Shown: piece after piece, positions 18,979 to 29,210 of the stretch | Position numbering within the stretch: position 1 is the stretch's first letter | Layout: each line of letters opens with the position of its first letter | Origin: Acinetobacter calcoaceticus | GTDB lineage: Bacteria; Pseudomonadota; Gammaproteobacteria; Pseudomonadales; Moraxellaceae | Reading direction: 5' to 3' | Length of the DNA stretch: 64,000 nucleotides | NCBI RefSeq assembly: GCF_016508255.1 | Contig: NZ_JADVKT010000001.1 | Coordinates: 744,001-808,000 of the forward strand | The notes under the pieces: model-generated | The model's database searches: none | The model's input: the letters and a program-made list of their open reading frames with translations, nothing else | Told to the model about the DNA's origin: nothing | Position numbers and translations under genes: made by a program

Positions 18979-19560
18979 CTACCATTTAAACATAGGTAAT
19001 GGACTCCAAGGCTTTTGTAAAAAACGTTTTAGTCCTAAATAAACTAGAGTTTTATGGAATCCAGCGTTTGGATATTGACTCGTTAACTTTTTAAACTCAC
19101 TTTTTGGAATATTTGAACGCAATAAGCCTAAAGAAAAATCTGCATAATCAGCTTGTCTAAAATATTCAACCAATGGATATTCTGAACACTTTGTCATTGT
19201 TAGTTTATGATGTTCTGTAATCATTAATGTTATTTCTATTTGCCAATCTAATAACCGATGCAAAGTAAGATAACTTAACATCACTTTGACAGATGGCTCT
19301 AAATAATCAATTGTTTTACTTGTCCATATCCCAATATCATGAAAGGCAACAGCAATCGCTATTTTACGTATAGTATCCTCACGACTATCTTGGCTTAATA
19401 TTAAACAACATGCGGCAACACGTTTACAGTGATTTAAGTATCCTTGATAATCTCTATCAATAATAGTTTGATATTCCTGCAAAATTGTCTCAATCAAGAT
19501 ACTACATTGTCTAAATGCATCTTGATCAAGTGATAAAATCAAACCTTCTTTAGTGTTCAT
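18979..19560 (-). CDS. HD-domain protein
   Basis: 193 residues with an HD phosphohydrolase-type core: HCKRVAACCLIL, then VAFHDIGIWT, then ITEHHKL supply the His and His-Asp metal residues. The protein is probably a small HD hydrolase of unknown substrate. The ATG at 19560 overlaps the last codons of xerC by 11 bases, which implies translational coupling. The open frame runs 17 codons further into xerC, but that start lacks support. Confidence 0.82.
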   Translation of the reverse strand: MNTKEGLILSLDQDAFRQCSILIETILQEYQTIIDRDYQGYLNHCKRVAACCLILSQDSREDTIRKIAIAVAFHDIGIWTSKTIDYLEPSVKVMLSYLTLHRLLDWQIEITLMITEHHKLTMTKCSEYPLVEYFRQADYADFSLGLLRSNIPKSEFKKLTSQYPNAGFHKTLVYLGLKRFLQKPWSPLPMFKW

Positions 19561-20482
19561 TCTTTTGTGCTCTCGGATGAGCTCGATCATAGACTTGTGC
19601 CAAATGATCAAAATCGATATGCGTATAAATTTGTGTCGTAGATAAATTACTATGGCCTAACATTTCTTGTACTGATCGCAAATCACCACTACTTGATAAC
19701 ATGTGGCTAGCAAAACAATGTCTTAATAAATGCGGATGTAAATCCACATTTACACCTGCTCTTTGCGCCTGAAGCTTTACACGTTTTTCAATTTGTCGTG
19801 GGGTTAACACGCCACCTCTTTGAGAAATAAAAACAAAAGCATTTTGATCAAAATGGCCTTTCCAGATTTTGTAAATTTTTAGCCAATTCAATAGGCTTTC
19901 TTTCGCCTTTTTTCCAAACGGTACAATACGGGTTTTATTTCCTTTACCCGTAATACGTACCAGTTGACGGTTAAAATCTATATCTTTAATTGTTAAACCT
20001 TGCAGTTCAGCCAGACGCAAACCACTTGAGTAAAGTAACTCGAGCATGGCTTTATCACGTAACCACAGTTGCTGATCAACCGGTTTTTCAGGCATAGGTT
20101 GATCTAAAATCTGATTAACCGTTTCTATGTCGATCATACCGGGCAAAGGTCTAGGCTGACGTTTTAGTTTAAAGTCATCAGTAGGATTAATTTCTAGATA
20201 TTTTCCTTGTTCTGCCCATTTCATGAACTGGCGAATGGAAGTGAGGTGACGCTGCATACTGCTTGAACTTAACTGGTCCTGCTCAACACGCTGGGCCAAA
20301 TATTCACGTAAATCTGAAGCTTCAACATTTCTTAAATCAATTTGTTTGAGATCACAAAACTCAAGAAAGCTTTTAACATCTCTTTCATAAGCCGTAATCG
20401 TGTGCTCAGACTGGTTCTGAATTTTTCTTTCTTTTAACCACATTGAGAGCAGTTGTAATGCAAAATCCAAATTGCTCTCCAT
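19550..20482 (-). CDS. xerC: tyrosine recombinase XerC
   Basis: Site-specific recombinase that, with XerD, resolves chromosome dimers at dif. The N-terminal SAM-like core-binding domain is followed by the catalytic domain with SSGLRLAELQ (Arg), GKGNKTR (Lys), HPHLLRHCFASHML (His-x-x-Arg), LGHSNLSTTQIYTH (His and nucleophile Tyr) and the terminal YDRAHPRA typical of XerC. Its placement near dapF matches the enterobacterial dapF-xerC neighbourhood. 310 residues. It forms an operon with the HD gene downstream. Confidence 0.94.
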   Translation of the reverse strand: MESNLDFALQLLSMWLKERKIQNQSEHTITAYERDVKSFLEFCDLKQIDLRNVEASDLREYLAQRVEQDQLSSSSMQRHLTSIRQFMKWAEQGKYLEINPTDDFKLKRQPRPLPGMIDIETVNQILDQPMPEKPVDQQLWLRDKAMLELLYSSGLRLAELQGLTIKDIDFNRQLVRITGKGNKTRIVPFGKKAKESLLNWLKIYKIWKGHFDQNAFVFISQRGGVLTPRQIEKRVKLQAQRAGVNVDLHPHLLRHCFASHMLSSSGDLRSVQEMLGHSNLSTTQIYTHIDFDHLAQVYDRAHPRAQKNEH

Positions 20483-20617
20483 TTATTTGCTCATTTTATT
20501 TTTTTCAGTGTACCAAAAAGTAGTTGATCAGGAAAATTGAGATCGTACAGCATAACAACTCTCTACCTTATATATGTATTACACTTTAGCTCAAGTATTT
20601 GTCGGAACCTTGCTGCC

Positions 20618-21241
20618 ATGACCACCATACTCATACCCTATCTACTTGCAATTACCTTACTTACGCTTACCCCTGGTCTAGATACGAGTTTAATTATTCG
20701 TACTGCTACACTTAAAGGTAAATCCAAAGCATTCCAAGCAGCAGTAGGTATTAGCCTTGGCTGTATTGCATGGGGAATTGTGGTTGCTTGTGGTCTAGGT
20801 GCTTTGCTCATGGCTTCTGATTTAGCCTTTAATATATTGAAATGGATGGGTGCTGCTTATCTTGCATGGCTGGGTTTGAACATGATTTTAAAACCGCGTA
20901 GTCAACTTGCAGATATACAAGCGAATAATGCAAATCTGTCTCCTTCACAAAATTGGTTCATTAAAGGTTTCTTGGGTAACTTACTCAATCCGAAAATCGG
21001 TATTTTTTATATTTCATTTCTTCCCCAATTTATTCCACCACATGCATCGGCTGCCACTTGGGTCATAGGGCTTGTGATGATTCATGTGGTGATTGGAATG
21101 TTATGGTCAATTTTATTAATTTTAGCCATGCAACCACTGTCACGTTATCTAAAGCAGCCTAAATTTGTGAAATATATGGACAGAATTACAGGTAGTATTT
21201 TTGTGTTGTTTGCTTTGAAATTGGCTTTTAGTAAAAGGTGA
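20618..21241 (+). CDS. LysE/RhtB-family amino acid exporter
   Basis: Inner membrane exporter with six hydrophobic spans in 207 residues. The family opening YLLAITLLTLTPGLDTSLIIRTA and the central FLGNLLNPKIGIFYISFLPQF are present. The transported amino acid cannot be read from sequence. The ATG at 20618 starts the conserved region, while the open frame upstream (27 codons) has no family resemblance. It is divergent from xerC and convergent with dapF. Confidence 0.88.
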   Translation: MTTILIPYLLAITLLTLTPGLDTSLIIRTATLKGKSKAFQAAVGISLGCIAWGIVVACGLGALLMASDLAFNILKWMGAAYLAWLGLNMILKPRSQLADIQANNANLSPSQNWFIKGFLGNLLNPKIGIFYISFLPQFIPPHASAATWVIGLVMIHVVIGMLWSILLILAMQPLSRYLKQPKFVKYMDRITGSIFVLFALKLAFSKR

Positions 21242-21271
21242 ATAAATCAAATATTATTGTATATAAAAGAA

Positions 21272-21306
21272 AGCCTCTTTTATCAGTTTAGCTAATAAAA
21301 GAGGCT
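21272..21306. terminator. bidirectional terminator between exporter and dapF
   Basis: AGCCTCTTTTAT / ATAAAAGAGGCT, a perfect 12-base stem with an 11-base loop, between convergent genes. Confidence 0.88.
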
Positions 21307-21324
21307 ACTATTTAGGTAATGCTA

Positions 21325-22170
21325 TTAGCCTTGAAAATAACGTAAATCCAAACGCCCATCATAAACATGAGTTGTTGGACCAGTCATCCAGACCACATCA
21401 CCTTCTTGCCATTCGATTTGTAACTTACCACCAGCAAGTTCAACTTCAACTGAGTTGGCAAGTAATCCACGGCGCATACCACTGACCGCAGCAGCACAAG
21501 CCCCTGTACCACATGCAAGTGTTTCACCTACACCACGTTCAAACACACGAAGGCGTACATGATGTTCATCAATCACTTGCATAAATCCAGCGTTAACACG
21601 CTCAGGAAAACGAACATGTGACTCGACTTGTGGACCAATACCAGCTACATCGGCTGTGAGTACGTCAGGCACAATCGTTACGGCGTGAGGATTACCCATA
21701 TTGACCACATCAATAGTAATACTTTGGTCATTGGCTAACTCAAGTGTATATAAAGCTTCTGGATGTTCAGCAACAAATGGAATTTCATTTGGCAGGAACT
21801 TTGGATAACCCATATTTACACGGACCCAGCCATTTTGCCCAAGTTCAGGCTTTACGATACCTGCTTTAGTTTGAACGGTAATATTGGTTTTACTGGTTAA
21901 ATGACGCTCATGTACAAAACGAGCAAAACAGCGTACCCCATTACCACATTGTTCAACTTCAGAACCATCTGCATTAAAAATACGATATTTAAAATCTGCT
22001 TCTGGCAAATCTGGTGGCTCAACAATTAAAAGCTGGTCAAAACCGATCCCAAAATGGCGGTCTGCTAAACGTTGAATCGTTTCTGTATCTAAATAAGCAC
22101 GTTGGCTAATCAGATCGACCACCATAAAATCATTGCCTAAGCCATGCATTTTAGTAAATTCTAACAACAT
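21325..22170 (-). CDS. dapF: diaminopimelate epimerase
   Basis: Converts LL- to meso-diaminopimelate for lysine and peptidoglycan. [19 protein letters not shown] is the family opening. The two catalytic cysteines lie in [15 protein letters not shown] and [14 protein letters not shown]. 281 residues. It lies five bases downstream of lysA, so they are co-transcribed, and meso-DAP is the substrate of LysA. Confidence 0.97.
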   Translation of the reverse strand: MLLEFTKMHGLGNDFMVVDLISQRAYLDTETIQRLADRHFGIGFDQLLIVEPPDLPEADFKYRIFNADGSEVEQCGNGVRCFARFVHERHLTSKTNITVQTKAGIVKPELGQNGWVRVNMGYPKFLPNEIPFVAEHPEALYTLELANDQSITIDVVNMGNPHAVTIVPDVLTADVAGIGPQVESHVRFPERVNAGFMQVIDEHHVRLRVFERGVGETLACGTGACAAAVSGMRRGLLANSVEVELAGGKLQIEWQEGDVVWMTGPTTHVYDGRLDLRYFQG

Positions 22171-22175
22171 TTCAT

Positions 22176-23426
22176 TTACTCCTCAGGCAATAAACTTTCT
22201 TTTTCCCAAAGCGATTCAACTGTTTCTCGCTCACGAATCAAATGGGCTTTATCACCTGATACCATCACCTCAGCAGCACGTCCACGTGTGTTGTAATTTG
22301 AACTCATTACAAAACCATAAGCGCCAGCACCGAGAACAGCTAACAAGTCATTTTCTTTTAAAGCCAATGAGCGATCTTTACCAATGAAGTCACCTGTCTC
22401 ACAGATTGCACCAACCAAGTCCCAAGTTTTTTCTTCAGTATCTGAACTTGGTACAACTGGTTGGATATCCATCCAAGCTTCATACAATGCAGGTCGAATC
22501 AAATCATTCATTGCTGCATCAATAATGGCAAAATTACGATGGCTCGTTGGTTTGAGTAAATCAACTTTTGTTAAAAGCACACCTGCATTTGCACTAATGC
22601 TACGACCCGGTTCCATATAAACTTTGAGACCTAACTTTTCTAAAGCAGGTTTCATTGAGTTGGCATATTCTTCAACACTTGGCGGTGTTTCATCTTTATA
22701 ACAAACACCTAAACCACCACCGATATCAATGTGTTTAAGATTGATACCAAGTTTTTTTAATTCTTCGATCATCACCATGACACGATCTAAAGCATCAACG
22801 AATGGCTTAGTCTCGGTCAATTGTGAACCGATATGGCAATCAATCCCAATAATTTCAAGGTTGGGTAAAGATGCAGCATATTGATAGGTTTCATAAACGG
22901 TATCACTTGGAATACCAAATTTATTTTCTTTAAGACCTGTTGAAATATAAGGATGAGTTTTTGCATCTACGTCTGGATTTACACGTAAAGAAATCGGAGC
23001 TTTTTTACCCAGACGAGCCGCTACTTTTTGAAGACGGTCTAGTTCTGCATAAGACTCTACATTAAAGCAGGCAATACCAACATTTAATGATGTTTCAATA
23101 TCGACTTCAGTTTTACCCAAACCAGAAAAAACAATTTTAGATGCATCTCCGCCCGCTTTTAAAACACGTGCCAGCTCACCACCAGACACAATGTCAAAAC
23201 CCGCACCAAGTTTTGCCAATACATTAAGAACAGCTAAATTTGAGTTAGATTTCACCGCAAAACAGATTTGATGATCAATAAAGTCAAAAGCACGATCCAT
23301 ATCTAGATAATGTTTTTCAAAAGCTGTTTTTGAATAAACATACAACGGTGTGCCAAATTGCTGCGCAAGCTGCTCCAGAGAACATTGCTCTGCATGCAAT
23401 ACTCCATTAATGCGAGTGAAACTCAT
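22176..23426 (-). CDS. lysA: diaminopimelate decarboxylase
   Basis: PLP enzyme for the last step of lysine synthesis. The PLP-lysine motif is [14 protein letters not shown], followed by [26 protein letters not shown] (glycine-rich phosphate site) and GAICETGDF with the catalytic Cys. 416 residues. It sits between a small lipoprotein gene and dapF in one operon. Confidence 0.97.
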   Translation of the reverse strand: MSFTRINGVLHAEQCSLEQLAQQFGTPLYVYSKTAFEKHYLDMDRAFDFIDHQICFAVKSNSNLAVLNVLAKLGAGFDIVSGGELARVLKAGGDASKIVFSGLGKTEVDIETSLNVGIACFNVESYAELDRLQKVAARLGKKAPISLRVNPDVDAKTHPYISTGLKENKFGIPSDTVYETYQYAASLPNLEIIGIDCHIGSQLTETKPFVDALDRVMVMIEELKKLGINLKHIDIGGGLGVCYKDETPPSVEEYANSMKPALEKLGLKVYMEPGRSISANAGVLLTKVDLLKPTSHRNFAIIDAAMNDLIRPALYEAWMDIQPVVPSSDTEEKTWDLVGAICETGDFIGKDRSLALKENDLLAVLGAGAYGFVMSSNYNTRGRAAEVMVSGDKAHLIRERETVESLWEKESLLPEE

Positions 23427-23448
23427 GAATGTGTCCTTATTTCAAAGC

Positions 23449-23673
23449 TTAAGGTGATGTTGTTTGGGTTGGAACTGCTGAAGATTCTACTGGTTGTTCA
23501 GCAGCTTCATTTTGTTGCACAGCTTGTTTTGGTTCTTTATTACGATAGAGCAAGTATTTTGCACGTTTGTCATAATTTGGATCAGAAGGTAGTTGTAATA
23601 CTCCTGACTGACCACAAGCACTAAGCAAAACACTGCTGCTCAATAAACTGATGAGGCAAATGACACGACGCAT
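23449..23673 (-). CDS. lptM: LptM-like small lipoprotein
   Basis: A 74-residue lipoprotein: MRRVICLISLLSSSVLLSAC is a signal with lipobox LSAC, and mature Cys is followed by GQSGVLQLP. This is close to the LptM (former YifL) start CGQKGPLYLP. LptM helps assemble the LptDE lipopolysaccharide translocon. In E. coli the gene also lies upstream of dapF, and here it precedes lysA-dapF, which strengthens the call. The polar tail (Gln/Pro/Thr) is unremarkable. The open frame starts 15 codons earlier, but the lipoprotein signal fixes the ATG at 23673. Confidence 0.8.
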   Translation of the reverse strand: MRRVICLISLLSSSVLLSACGQSGVLQLPSDPNYDKRAKYLLYRNKEPKQAVQQNEAAEQPVESSAVPTQTTSP

Positions 23674-23765
23674 CTGAGCACCTGATTTAAACAATTCGCT
23701 GCAGTATACCGTGATCATGCAAGCGGCTAAAGAGTAAACTTGAAGAGAAAAACAATATGCATAAA

Positions 23766-23791
23766 AAACGCCAGCTTTTAAGCTGGCGTTT
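23766..23791 (-). terminator. terminator of the amino acid permease gene
   Basis: AAACGCCAGCTT-TT-AAGCTGGCGTTT near-perfect palindrome, 22 bases downstream of the permease stop. A-rich DNA on the low-coordinate side supplies the T tract on the minus strand. Confidence 0.85.
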
Positions 23792-23813
23792 AGTCGTAAC
23801 CAAATAAATTTAA

Positions 23814-25220
23814 TTATTTTTTATGACGTGGTTTATAGAAGAAGAAATAACCAATGATCAGAATAACAAACCAGATTGGGCTGACTTTAAGGGCTTTAAA
23901 CGTATCTGGCTCTAAAGACAACACGTAAATCATACCAACAAAGAAAATTATGGTGATCCAACATGTAAATAAACCACCTGGCAATTTAAATGTTGATTTT
24001 GCATGTAGCTCAGGACGCGTAGTGTAGTAACGGATATAACTCCAAATAATTAACAACCACACGCAAATGAACAGAATCGTTGAAAGTGTTGTTGCAAGCG
24101 TAAATGCTTCAACTGTATTTGGTACAAAATACTGTAAAGCTGCACCTAACAATAAACATGCAGCAGAGAAATACAATGCATTTGCAGGTACTGCACGTCT
24201 GTTCAATTTACCAAAAGCTTTTGGTCCCTGATCTTCACGCGATAGACCAAACAACATACGGCTTGTTGAAAATACACCACTGTTCATTGATGACATCACA
24301 GATGACAACACGACTAAGTTCATCAAGATTGCTGCGGCTGCAACACCTGCTTGACTAAACAAGTTTACAAATGGACTAATCGCTGGATCAATTCGATTCC
24401 AAGGCGTTACTGACATTACAATAATTAATGCGAACACATAGAAAATAATGATACGAATTGGAATTGAGTTAATTGCTTTAGGCAAATTACGTTCAGGGTC
24501 TTTAGTTTCCGCAGCCGTTGTTCCGACAAGCTCCACACCAACGAAAGCAAAAATCGCAATTTGGAATCCTGCCAAGAAACCATGCACGCCTGTTGGGAAG
24601 AAACCACCATTCGCCCAAAGATGAGTAAATGAAGCAACTTCACCTGTAGTAGAGGTGAATCCAGTAAAGATCATCCACAGACCTACAGCAATTAAAATGA
24701 TAATTGCAAGAATCTTAATGAGCGCAAACCAAAACTCTAACTCACCAAATAGACGAACCGTGAGCAGGTTCAAGCCCATAATGAATACGATAGCAGCAAC
24801 ACTAATCATCGCCCCTTCAACAGGTGAGAAAGGTAGACCGTTATTGAAGAATTGTAAGTAATAGATAATTGCAGACAGATCGGCAATACCAATGGTGATC
24901 CAGCACAACCAATAGGTCCACCCGACAAAGTAACCTGCCCATGGGCCAATTAAATCTGTGGTGAAATCAATAAATGATTTATAGGCTAAATTTGAAAGGA
25001 GCAATTCACCAAGCGCACGCATGACGAAAAACACCATTACACCAATAATCAGGTAAATGAATAAGATAGATGGACCGGCAAGACTAATCGTTTTGCCCGA
25101 CCCCATGAATAATCCGGTACCAATGGCACCACCAATCGCGATCAGCTGTAAATGCCGATTAGATAGACTACGATGGAGCTCACCTTGTTCATGAGGCTCG
25201 CTCAGATTTTGATTCGACAT
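23814..25220 (-). CDS. cycA: CycA-like amino acid permease (APC family)
   Basis: Proton-coupled amino acid permease with twelve spans, 468 residues. The N-terminus LHRSLSNRHLQLIAIGGAI followed by GTGLFMGSGKTISLAGPSI is nearly the wording of E. coli CycA, the D-serine/D-alanine/glycine transporter. GELLLSNLAYKSFIDF and GPWAGYFVGWTYW also match. The ATG at 25220 starts this region. A frame 59 codons longer has no family resemblance. Substrate preference within the group is inferred. The gene stands alone, divergent from radA. Confidence 0.85.
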   Translation of the reverse strand: MSNQNLSEPHEQGELHRSLSNRHLQLIAIGGAIGTGLFMGSGKTISLAGPSILFIYLIIGVMVFFVMRALGELLLSNLAYKSFIDFTTDLIGPWAGYFVGWTYWLCWITIGIADLSAIIYYLQFFNNGLPFSPVEGAMISVAAIVFIMGLNLLTVRLFGELEFWFALIKILAIIILIAVGLWMIFTGFTSTTGEVASFTHLWANGGFFPTGVHGFLAGFQIAIFAFVGVELVGTTAAETKDPERNLPKAINSIPIRIIIFYVFALIIVMSVTPWNRIDPAISPFVNLFSQAGVAAAAILMNLVVLSSVMSSMNSGVFSTSRMLFGLSREDQGPKAFGKLNRRAVPANALYFSAACLLLGAALQYFVPNTVEAFTLATTLSTILFICVWLLIIWSYIRYYTTRPELHAKSTFKLPGGLFTCWITIIFFVGMIYVLSLEPDTFKALKVSPIWFVILIIGYFFFYKPRHKK

Positions 25221-25704
25221 CTTATGAATACACTCCAGTAATTTTTTTAGTCCGTTAGCTATGATCAAAAAGACGATATCGCACCATTTGCAGGTATCTT
25301 TTAAATGTATATTTTTTGATAACTTTTCAGCTAACCAATTTTTGTCTGTATTGCTGATGATTTCAAGATACATACAATTAAATCTGATAATACGCACAAG
25401 ACCCTAGCAATACAACGCACTTTCCAGTCTAAAAATATGACTTGAACCACTTTGATTTTTACATTAAAAAAATGAATCAAATGACTGTTTTTTTTAATGT
25501 CCAATTTCATTTGAGTTCTCAACCATTTTTTGAAATTTGTGCATTCTTCATTCACTTCCCCCATTCATTTAATACATTGCAATTACTCTATAATTTCACT
25601 TATTTAAATAAAGCAAAATGTATTCCACATCAGTCAATTTCTCTATTTCGCTTTTTGCTATACTCTGTTTTTACTGATTATGAAGTTTTTAGCCGAAGTC
25701 GAAT
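25221..25704. other. divergent intergenic region cycA / radA
   Basis: Almost 485 bases with low GC. The open frames in it are short and without family resemblance. It should contain both promoters. I see no hairpin strong enough to call and no riboswitch I recognise. Confidence 0.4.
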
Positions 25705-27093
25705 ATGAGCAAAGTCAAAACCGTTTACCGATGCGAACAATGTGGTGCTGATCACCTTAAATGGGCAGGTCAATGTTCAGAATGTGGTGAATGGAATTCT
25801 CTGACTGAAGTCAAACTTGAACCGACTACTGCTCACCGCGCACGTCCAAAAACTGGTGGCTACGCGGGCCAAGCTGCGAATATTACAACGTTAAATAAAG
25901 TCTCAGTTTCCCATGAAACCCGCTTACAGACAGGTATTAGCGAATTTGATCGTGTACTTGGCGGAGGCTTAGTTACTGGTTCAGTCGTATTGATTGGTGG
26001 TGACCCCGGTATTGGTAAATCGACCATTCTGTTACAAACAGCGACCCATATGGCAAGTGCAAAAAGCTCTGCACTTTATATTACCGGTGAAGAATCGTTA
26101 TCTCAGGTTGCTCTTCGCGCTCAACGACTTGATTTGCCAAATGACCAATTAAAAGTCATGGCCGAAACTTGCGTTGAACGAATTTGTGAAGTTTTAGAAC
26201 AAGAAAAGCCTGCGGTCGCTATTTTAGACTCTATTCAAACGCTTTACACCGAAACACTTCAGTCGGCACCAGGTGGTGTTTCTCAAATTCGTGAATCTGC
26301 GGCATTACTTACACGTTATGCAAAAAATAGTGGCACGGCGCTATTTCTTGTCGGTCATGTGACCAAAGAAGGTGCACTCGCAGGCCCACGTGTTTTAGAA
26401 CACATGGTGGACTGCGTACTTTACTTTGAAGGTCAGTCAGACTCGCGCTATCGAATGATTCGGGCGGTTAAAAACCGTTTTGGCGCAGTCAATGAGCTGG
26501 GTGTATTTGCCATGACCGATAAAGGCTTACGAGAAGTTGCCAATCCTTCTGCCATTTTCTTAAGTCGTTACGATGAAGCAATTCCTGGTTCAATTGTCAT
26601 GATTAGCCGTGAAGGAACTCGCCCTCTGTTAGTTGAAGTTCAAGCTTTAGTAGATGATGCTCAAGGGCAACCACGACGTGTCGCATTAGGTCTTGAACAA
26701 AACCGTCTAAACATGCTTCTTGCTGTAATGCATCGTCATGGTGGCGTCCAAACCACAGGACAAGATGTCTATGTCAATATTGTGGGTGGTTTAAAAATTA
26801 CAGAAACAGGTTCCGATTTAGCGGTTTTGTTAGCATGTGCTTCCAGTTTACGAACCAAAGCCTTACCTCAGCAACTTGCGGTTTTTGGTGAAGTCGGTCT
26901 TTCTGGCGAAATTCGTCCAGTCCCTAATGGCCAAGAGCGTTTAAAAGAAGCTGCAAAACATGGCTTTAAATATGTCATTTTACCAAGAGGTAATGCACCG
27001 CAAAAAGCAATTCCAGGCGTTCAAGTCATTGCGGTTGCCCGCCTACATGAAGCATTGACCGAAGCAATGCAACTTAGTGATGAATTGACATAA
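25705..27093 (+). CDS. radA: DNA repair protein RadA (Sms)
   Basis: RecA-like ATPase that processes recombination intermediates and drives branch migration. The N-terminal zinc finger is CEQCGADHLKWAGQCSECGEW. Walker A is GGDPGIGKST, and the RadA-specific KNRFG motif is present. The C-terminal Lon-like domain reads DVYVNIVGGLKI and FGEVGLSGEIRPV. 462 residues is standard. It stands alone on the plus strand with the Tim44 gene 82 bases downstream. Confidence 0.97.
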   Translation: MSKVKTVYRCEQCGADHLKWAGQCSECGEWNSLTEVKLEPTTAHRARPKTGGYAGQAANITTLNKVSVSHETRLQTGISEFDRVLGGGLVTGSVVLIGGDPGIGKSTILLQTATHMASAKSSALYITGEESLSQVALRAQRLDLPNDQLKVMAETCVERICEVLEQEKPAVAILDSIQTLYTETLQSAPGGVSQIRESAALLTRYAKNSGTALFLVGHVTKEGALAGPRVLEHMVDCVLYFEGQSDSRYRMIRAVKNRFGAVNELGVFAMTDKGLREVANPSAIFLSRYDEAIPGSIVMISREGTRPLLVEVQALVDDAQGQPRRVALGLEQNRLNMLLAVMHRHGGVQTTGQDVYVNIVGGLKITETGSDLAVLLACASSLRTKALPQQLAVFGEVGLSGEIRPVPNGQERLKEAAKHGFKYVILPRGNAPQKAIPGVQVIAVARLHEALTEAMQLSDELT

Positions 27094-27175
27094 AAAAACA
27101 TATTTTTATAGTTGAAATTTAGTGTAAATGACTGCATAAATACTATTACAAATTAATGTTAAACAGGAATTTCCT

Positions 27176-28177
27176 ATGGAAGTACACCAGCGCGGCTTGA
27201 TAACCGGTATTTTAATGGCTGTTTTGGCAATTTCTCCGCTTGCTGAAGCAAAACGTGCAGGTGGTGGTAAAAGCCACGGCATGGCACGCTCTACCACTTC
27301 AAGCCAGTCATATCAACAACCTCGTCAAGTGGCTCCAGTACAACAACCTGCTACAGCACCTCAAAGATCAGGTCCGGGTGTTGGTTCAATGGTTGCTGCT
27401 GGTGTAGCTGGTGCTGCTGTAGGTGCTGTTGCAGCACATGCTTTAGCTGATGATAAACCAACATCAACTGAACAACATGCAACTCAGGCAGGTGCAAACC
27501 AGTCAGATGATCAGCAACAAGCAGTTCAAGCTCAACATCAACAAGAGAAAAAAGGTGGTATCCCTGGTTGGATTTGGGTATTACTTGCAGCTGCTCTTGC
27601 CTTTTTTGTGTTCCGCAAATTTGGTGCAAAAAAAAAATTAGCAGCGAATAATCCTTATGCTCCAAACAATAATGGACAAAACATGACTAGTCGCTCTGCT
27701 GCTCCAACAAATACAGGTGGAGATACTAATATCTTTGGTCAGTCTGTGGCTGGCGGTACAGCAACTCAAGCGCCTTTTGGTAGTGCAACAATGAACAGTG
27801 GTAGTCAACTTCCAGATGGTAGCGAACCGGCTTCTTTCTTGCGTATCGCACGTCAACGTTTTAATCACATCCAATCGATGAATACAGCAAGTAACATTGA
27901 AGAAATTCGCCGTTACTTAACACCAGAACTTTATAGTTCTATGTATAACGACATCATGGAAAACCAAGATCAAGACGTTGCTGAATTTAGCAATCTTAAT
28001 GCAATGGTTGTAGACAGTGCGACTGAAAATGGTCAATACATCGTAAGCGTGCGCTTCACGGGTAATGTAAGTGAAGATTTAAACAGCTCGCCAGAACCAT
28101 TTACTGAAATTTGGCACTTTGTTAAGCCTGCCGGTTCTCAGCAAGACTGGGTTGTTGCAGGTATTCAACAAGCTTAA
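27176..28177 (+). CDS. Tim44-like domain membrane protein
   Basis: 333 residues. N-terminal signal or anchor (LITGILMAVLAISPLAEA), then a low-complexity Ser/Gln/Pro/Ala-rich region with a GAAVGAVAAH hydrophobic stretch (about 60-95). A second span at about 130-150 (GWIWVLLAAALAFFVFRKF) follows, then a Gly/Asn/Thr linker. The C-terminal domain of about 120 residues (ASFLRIARQRFNHIQ to FTEIWHFVKPAGSQQDWVVAGIQQ) has the Tim44/NTF2-like fold pattern. Bacterial members occur widely; function is unknown. AGGAA precedes the ATG. Its transcript ends at 28196-28223. Confidence 0.82.
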   Translation: MEVHQRGLITGILMAVLAISPLAEAKRAGGGKSHGMARSTTSSQSYQQPRQVAPVQQPATAPQRSGPGVGSMVAAGVAGAAVGAVAAHALADDKPTSTEQHATQAGANQSDDQQQAVQAQHQQEKKGGIPGWIWVLLAAALAFFVFRKFGAKKKLAANNPYAPNNNGQNMTSRSAAPTNTGGDTNIFGQSVAGGTATQAPFGSATMNSGSQLPDGSEPASFLRIARQRFNHIQSMNTASNIEEIRRYLTPELYSSMYNDIMENQDQDVAEFSNLNAMVVDSATENGQYIVSVRFTGNVSEDLNSSPEPFTEIWHFVKPAGSQQDWVVAGIQQA

Positions 28178-28195
28178 TTTGAATAAGTTCTAAAT

Positions 28196-28223
28196 AAAAA
28201 AGCCACAATATTGTGGCTTTTTT
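28196..28223. terminator. bidirectional terminator between Tim44 gene and epmA
   Basis: AAAAAAGCCACAAT / ATTGTGGCTTTTTT, fully palindromic, between two convergent genes. Confidence 0.92.
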
Positions 28224-28235
28224 ATTTGTCAGTTT

Positions 28236-29210
28236 TTAAGCAATTTCTGCTGGAAATGTAATGACCTTTTCAATTTTGACCTGATCCATTGCAACCATTA
28301 ATAGACGGTCTACACCTAAAGCAATTCCAGAGCATTCTGGCATATGAGGTAAAGCTGCTAGCAGGTGTTCATCTAAAGGCATGACATGAAGGTCTTGCTT
28401 AGCCCGCTCTGCATTATCTGCTTCAAAGCGTGAACGCAACACCTCAGCATCAAGCAATTCATCATAGGCATTTGCGAGTTCTAAACCTTCAATATAAACC
28501 TCAAAACGAGCAGCAACTTCTTCTCCGTCTTCATCTAGTTTGACCTTTGCCAAAGATGCCATTTCTGGTGGAAAGTCAGTTAAAAAGACAGGTGCATCAA
28601 ATCCTAAACTTGGTTCAACAAAATGCGAGAATAACAAATCTATATAGGCTAAACGGTCATCACCTAAATCGAGGTTTAACCCAACCCGATTTGCCGTATC
28701 TTTGAGTTGCTTCAAAGTTGCTTGTAAAGGGTTGATATCAAGACGATCTTGAAAGGCATGTTTATAACTTAGAATAAATGGACTAACCTCACCAAAACGA
28801 TGCTGCAAACAGGTTTGCAATAAATCGGCGGTTTCATGCATTAAAGCTTTTAAATCAAAGGCCGGACGGTACCATTCGAGCATTGTAAATTCACTATTAT
28901 GTTTACGCCCGTGTTCATCATCCCGAAAAACCTTACAAATCTGATAAATCGGCCCACTCCCACTCGCCAATAACCGTTTCATGGCAAACTCTGGAGAAGT
29001 CTGTAAATATTGCGTCTGCAATTTGCCATGAATATGACGTAAAGTTTGTACCGAAGATAAATGTACATCAGTGACACCAGCTTTTGAAACTATAGGTGTT
29101 TCGACTTCCATTACATTACGTTCAGCAAAGAACTGACGAATTTGGATATAGAGCTTGGCACGCGCTTTTAAAGCATCAATTGAACAAGTAGGTTGATAAC
29201 TTAAGCTCAC
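28236..29210 (-). CDS. epmA: elongation factor P beta-lysylation ligase EpmA (GenX/PoxA)
   Basis: Class II lysyl-tRNA synthetase paralogue lacking the anticodon domain; it attaches beta-lysine to elongation factor P. Motifs read VMEVETPIVS, LQTSPEFAMKRLL, FRDDEHGRKHNSEFTMLEWYR (motif 2), GLELANAYDEL and CSGIALGVDRLLMVA (motif 3). The GTG at 29210 overlaps the pdxB stop as GTGA and gives 324 residues, one less than E. coli EpmA. The longer ATG frame, nine codons upstream inside pdxB, is less likely. No epmB or efp is seen in the window. Confidence 0.93.
   Translation of the reverse strand: MSLSYQPTCSIDALKARAKLYIQIRQFFAERNVMEVETPIVSKAGVTDVHLSSVQTLRHIHGKLQTQYLQTSPEFAMKRLLASGSGPIYQICKVFRDDEHGRKHNSEFTMLEWYRPAFDLKALMHETADLLQTCLQHRFGEVSPFILSYKHAFQDRLDINPLQATLKQLKDTANRVGLNLDLGDDRLAYIDLLFSHFVEPSLGFDAPVFLTDFPPEMASLAKVKLDEDGEEVAARFEVYIEGLELANAYDELLDAEVLRSRFEADNAERAKQDLHVMPLDEHLLAALPHMPECSGIALGVDRLLMVAMDQVKIEKVITFPAEIA

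Noticed and set aside
25221..25564. Extended N-terminus of the CycA-like permease and an overlapping 77-residue ORF
   Set aside because: The extension has no family resemblance, and the ORF lies in the divergent promoter region.
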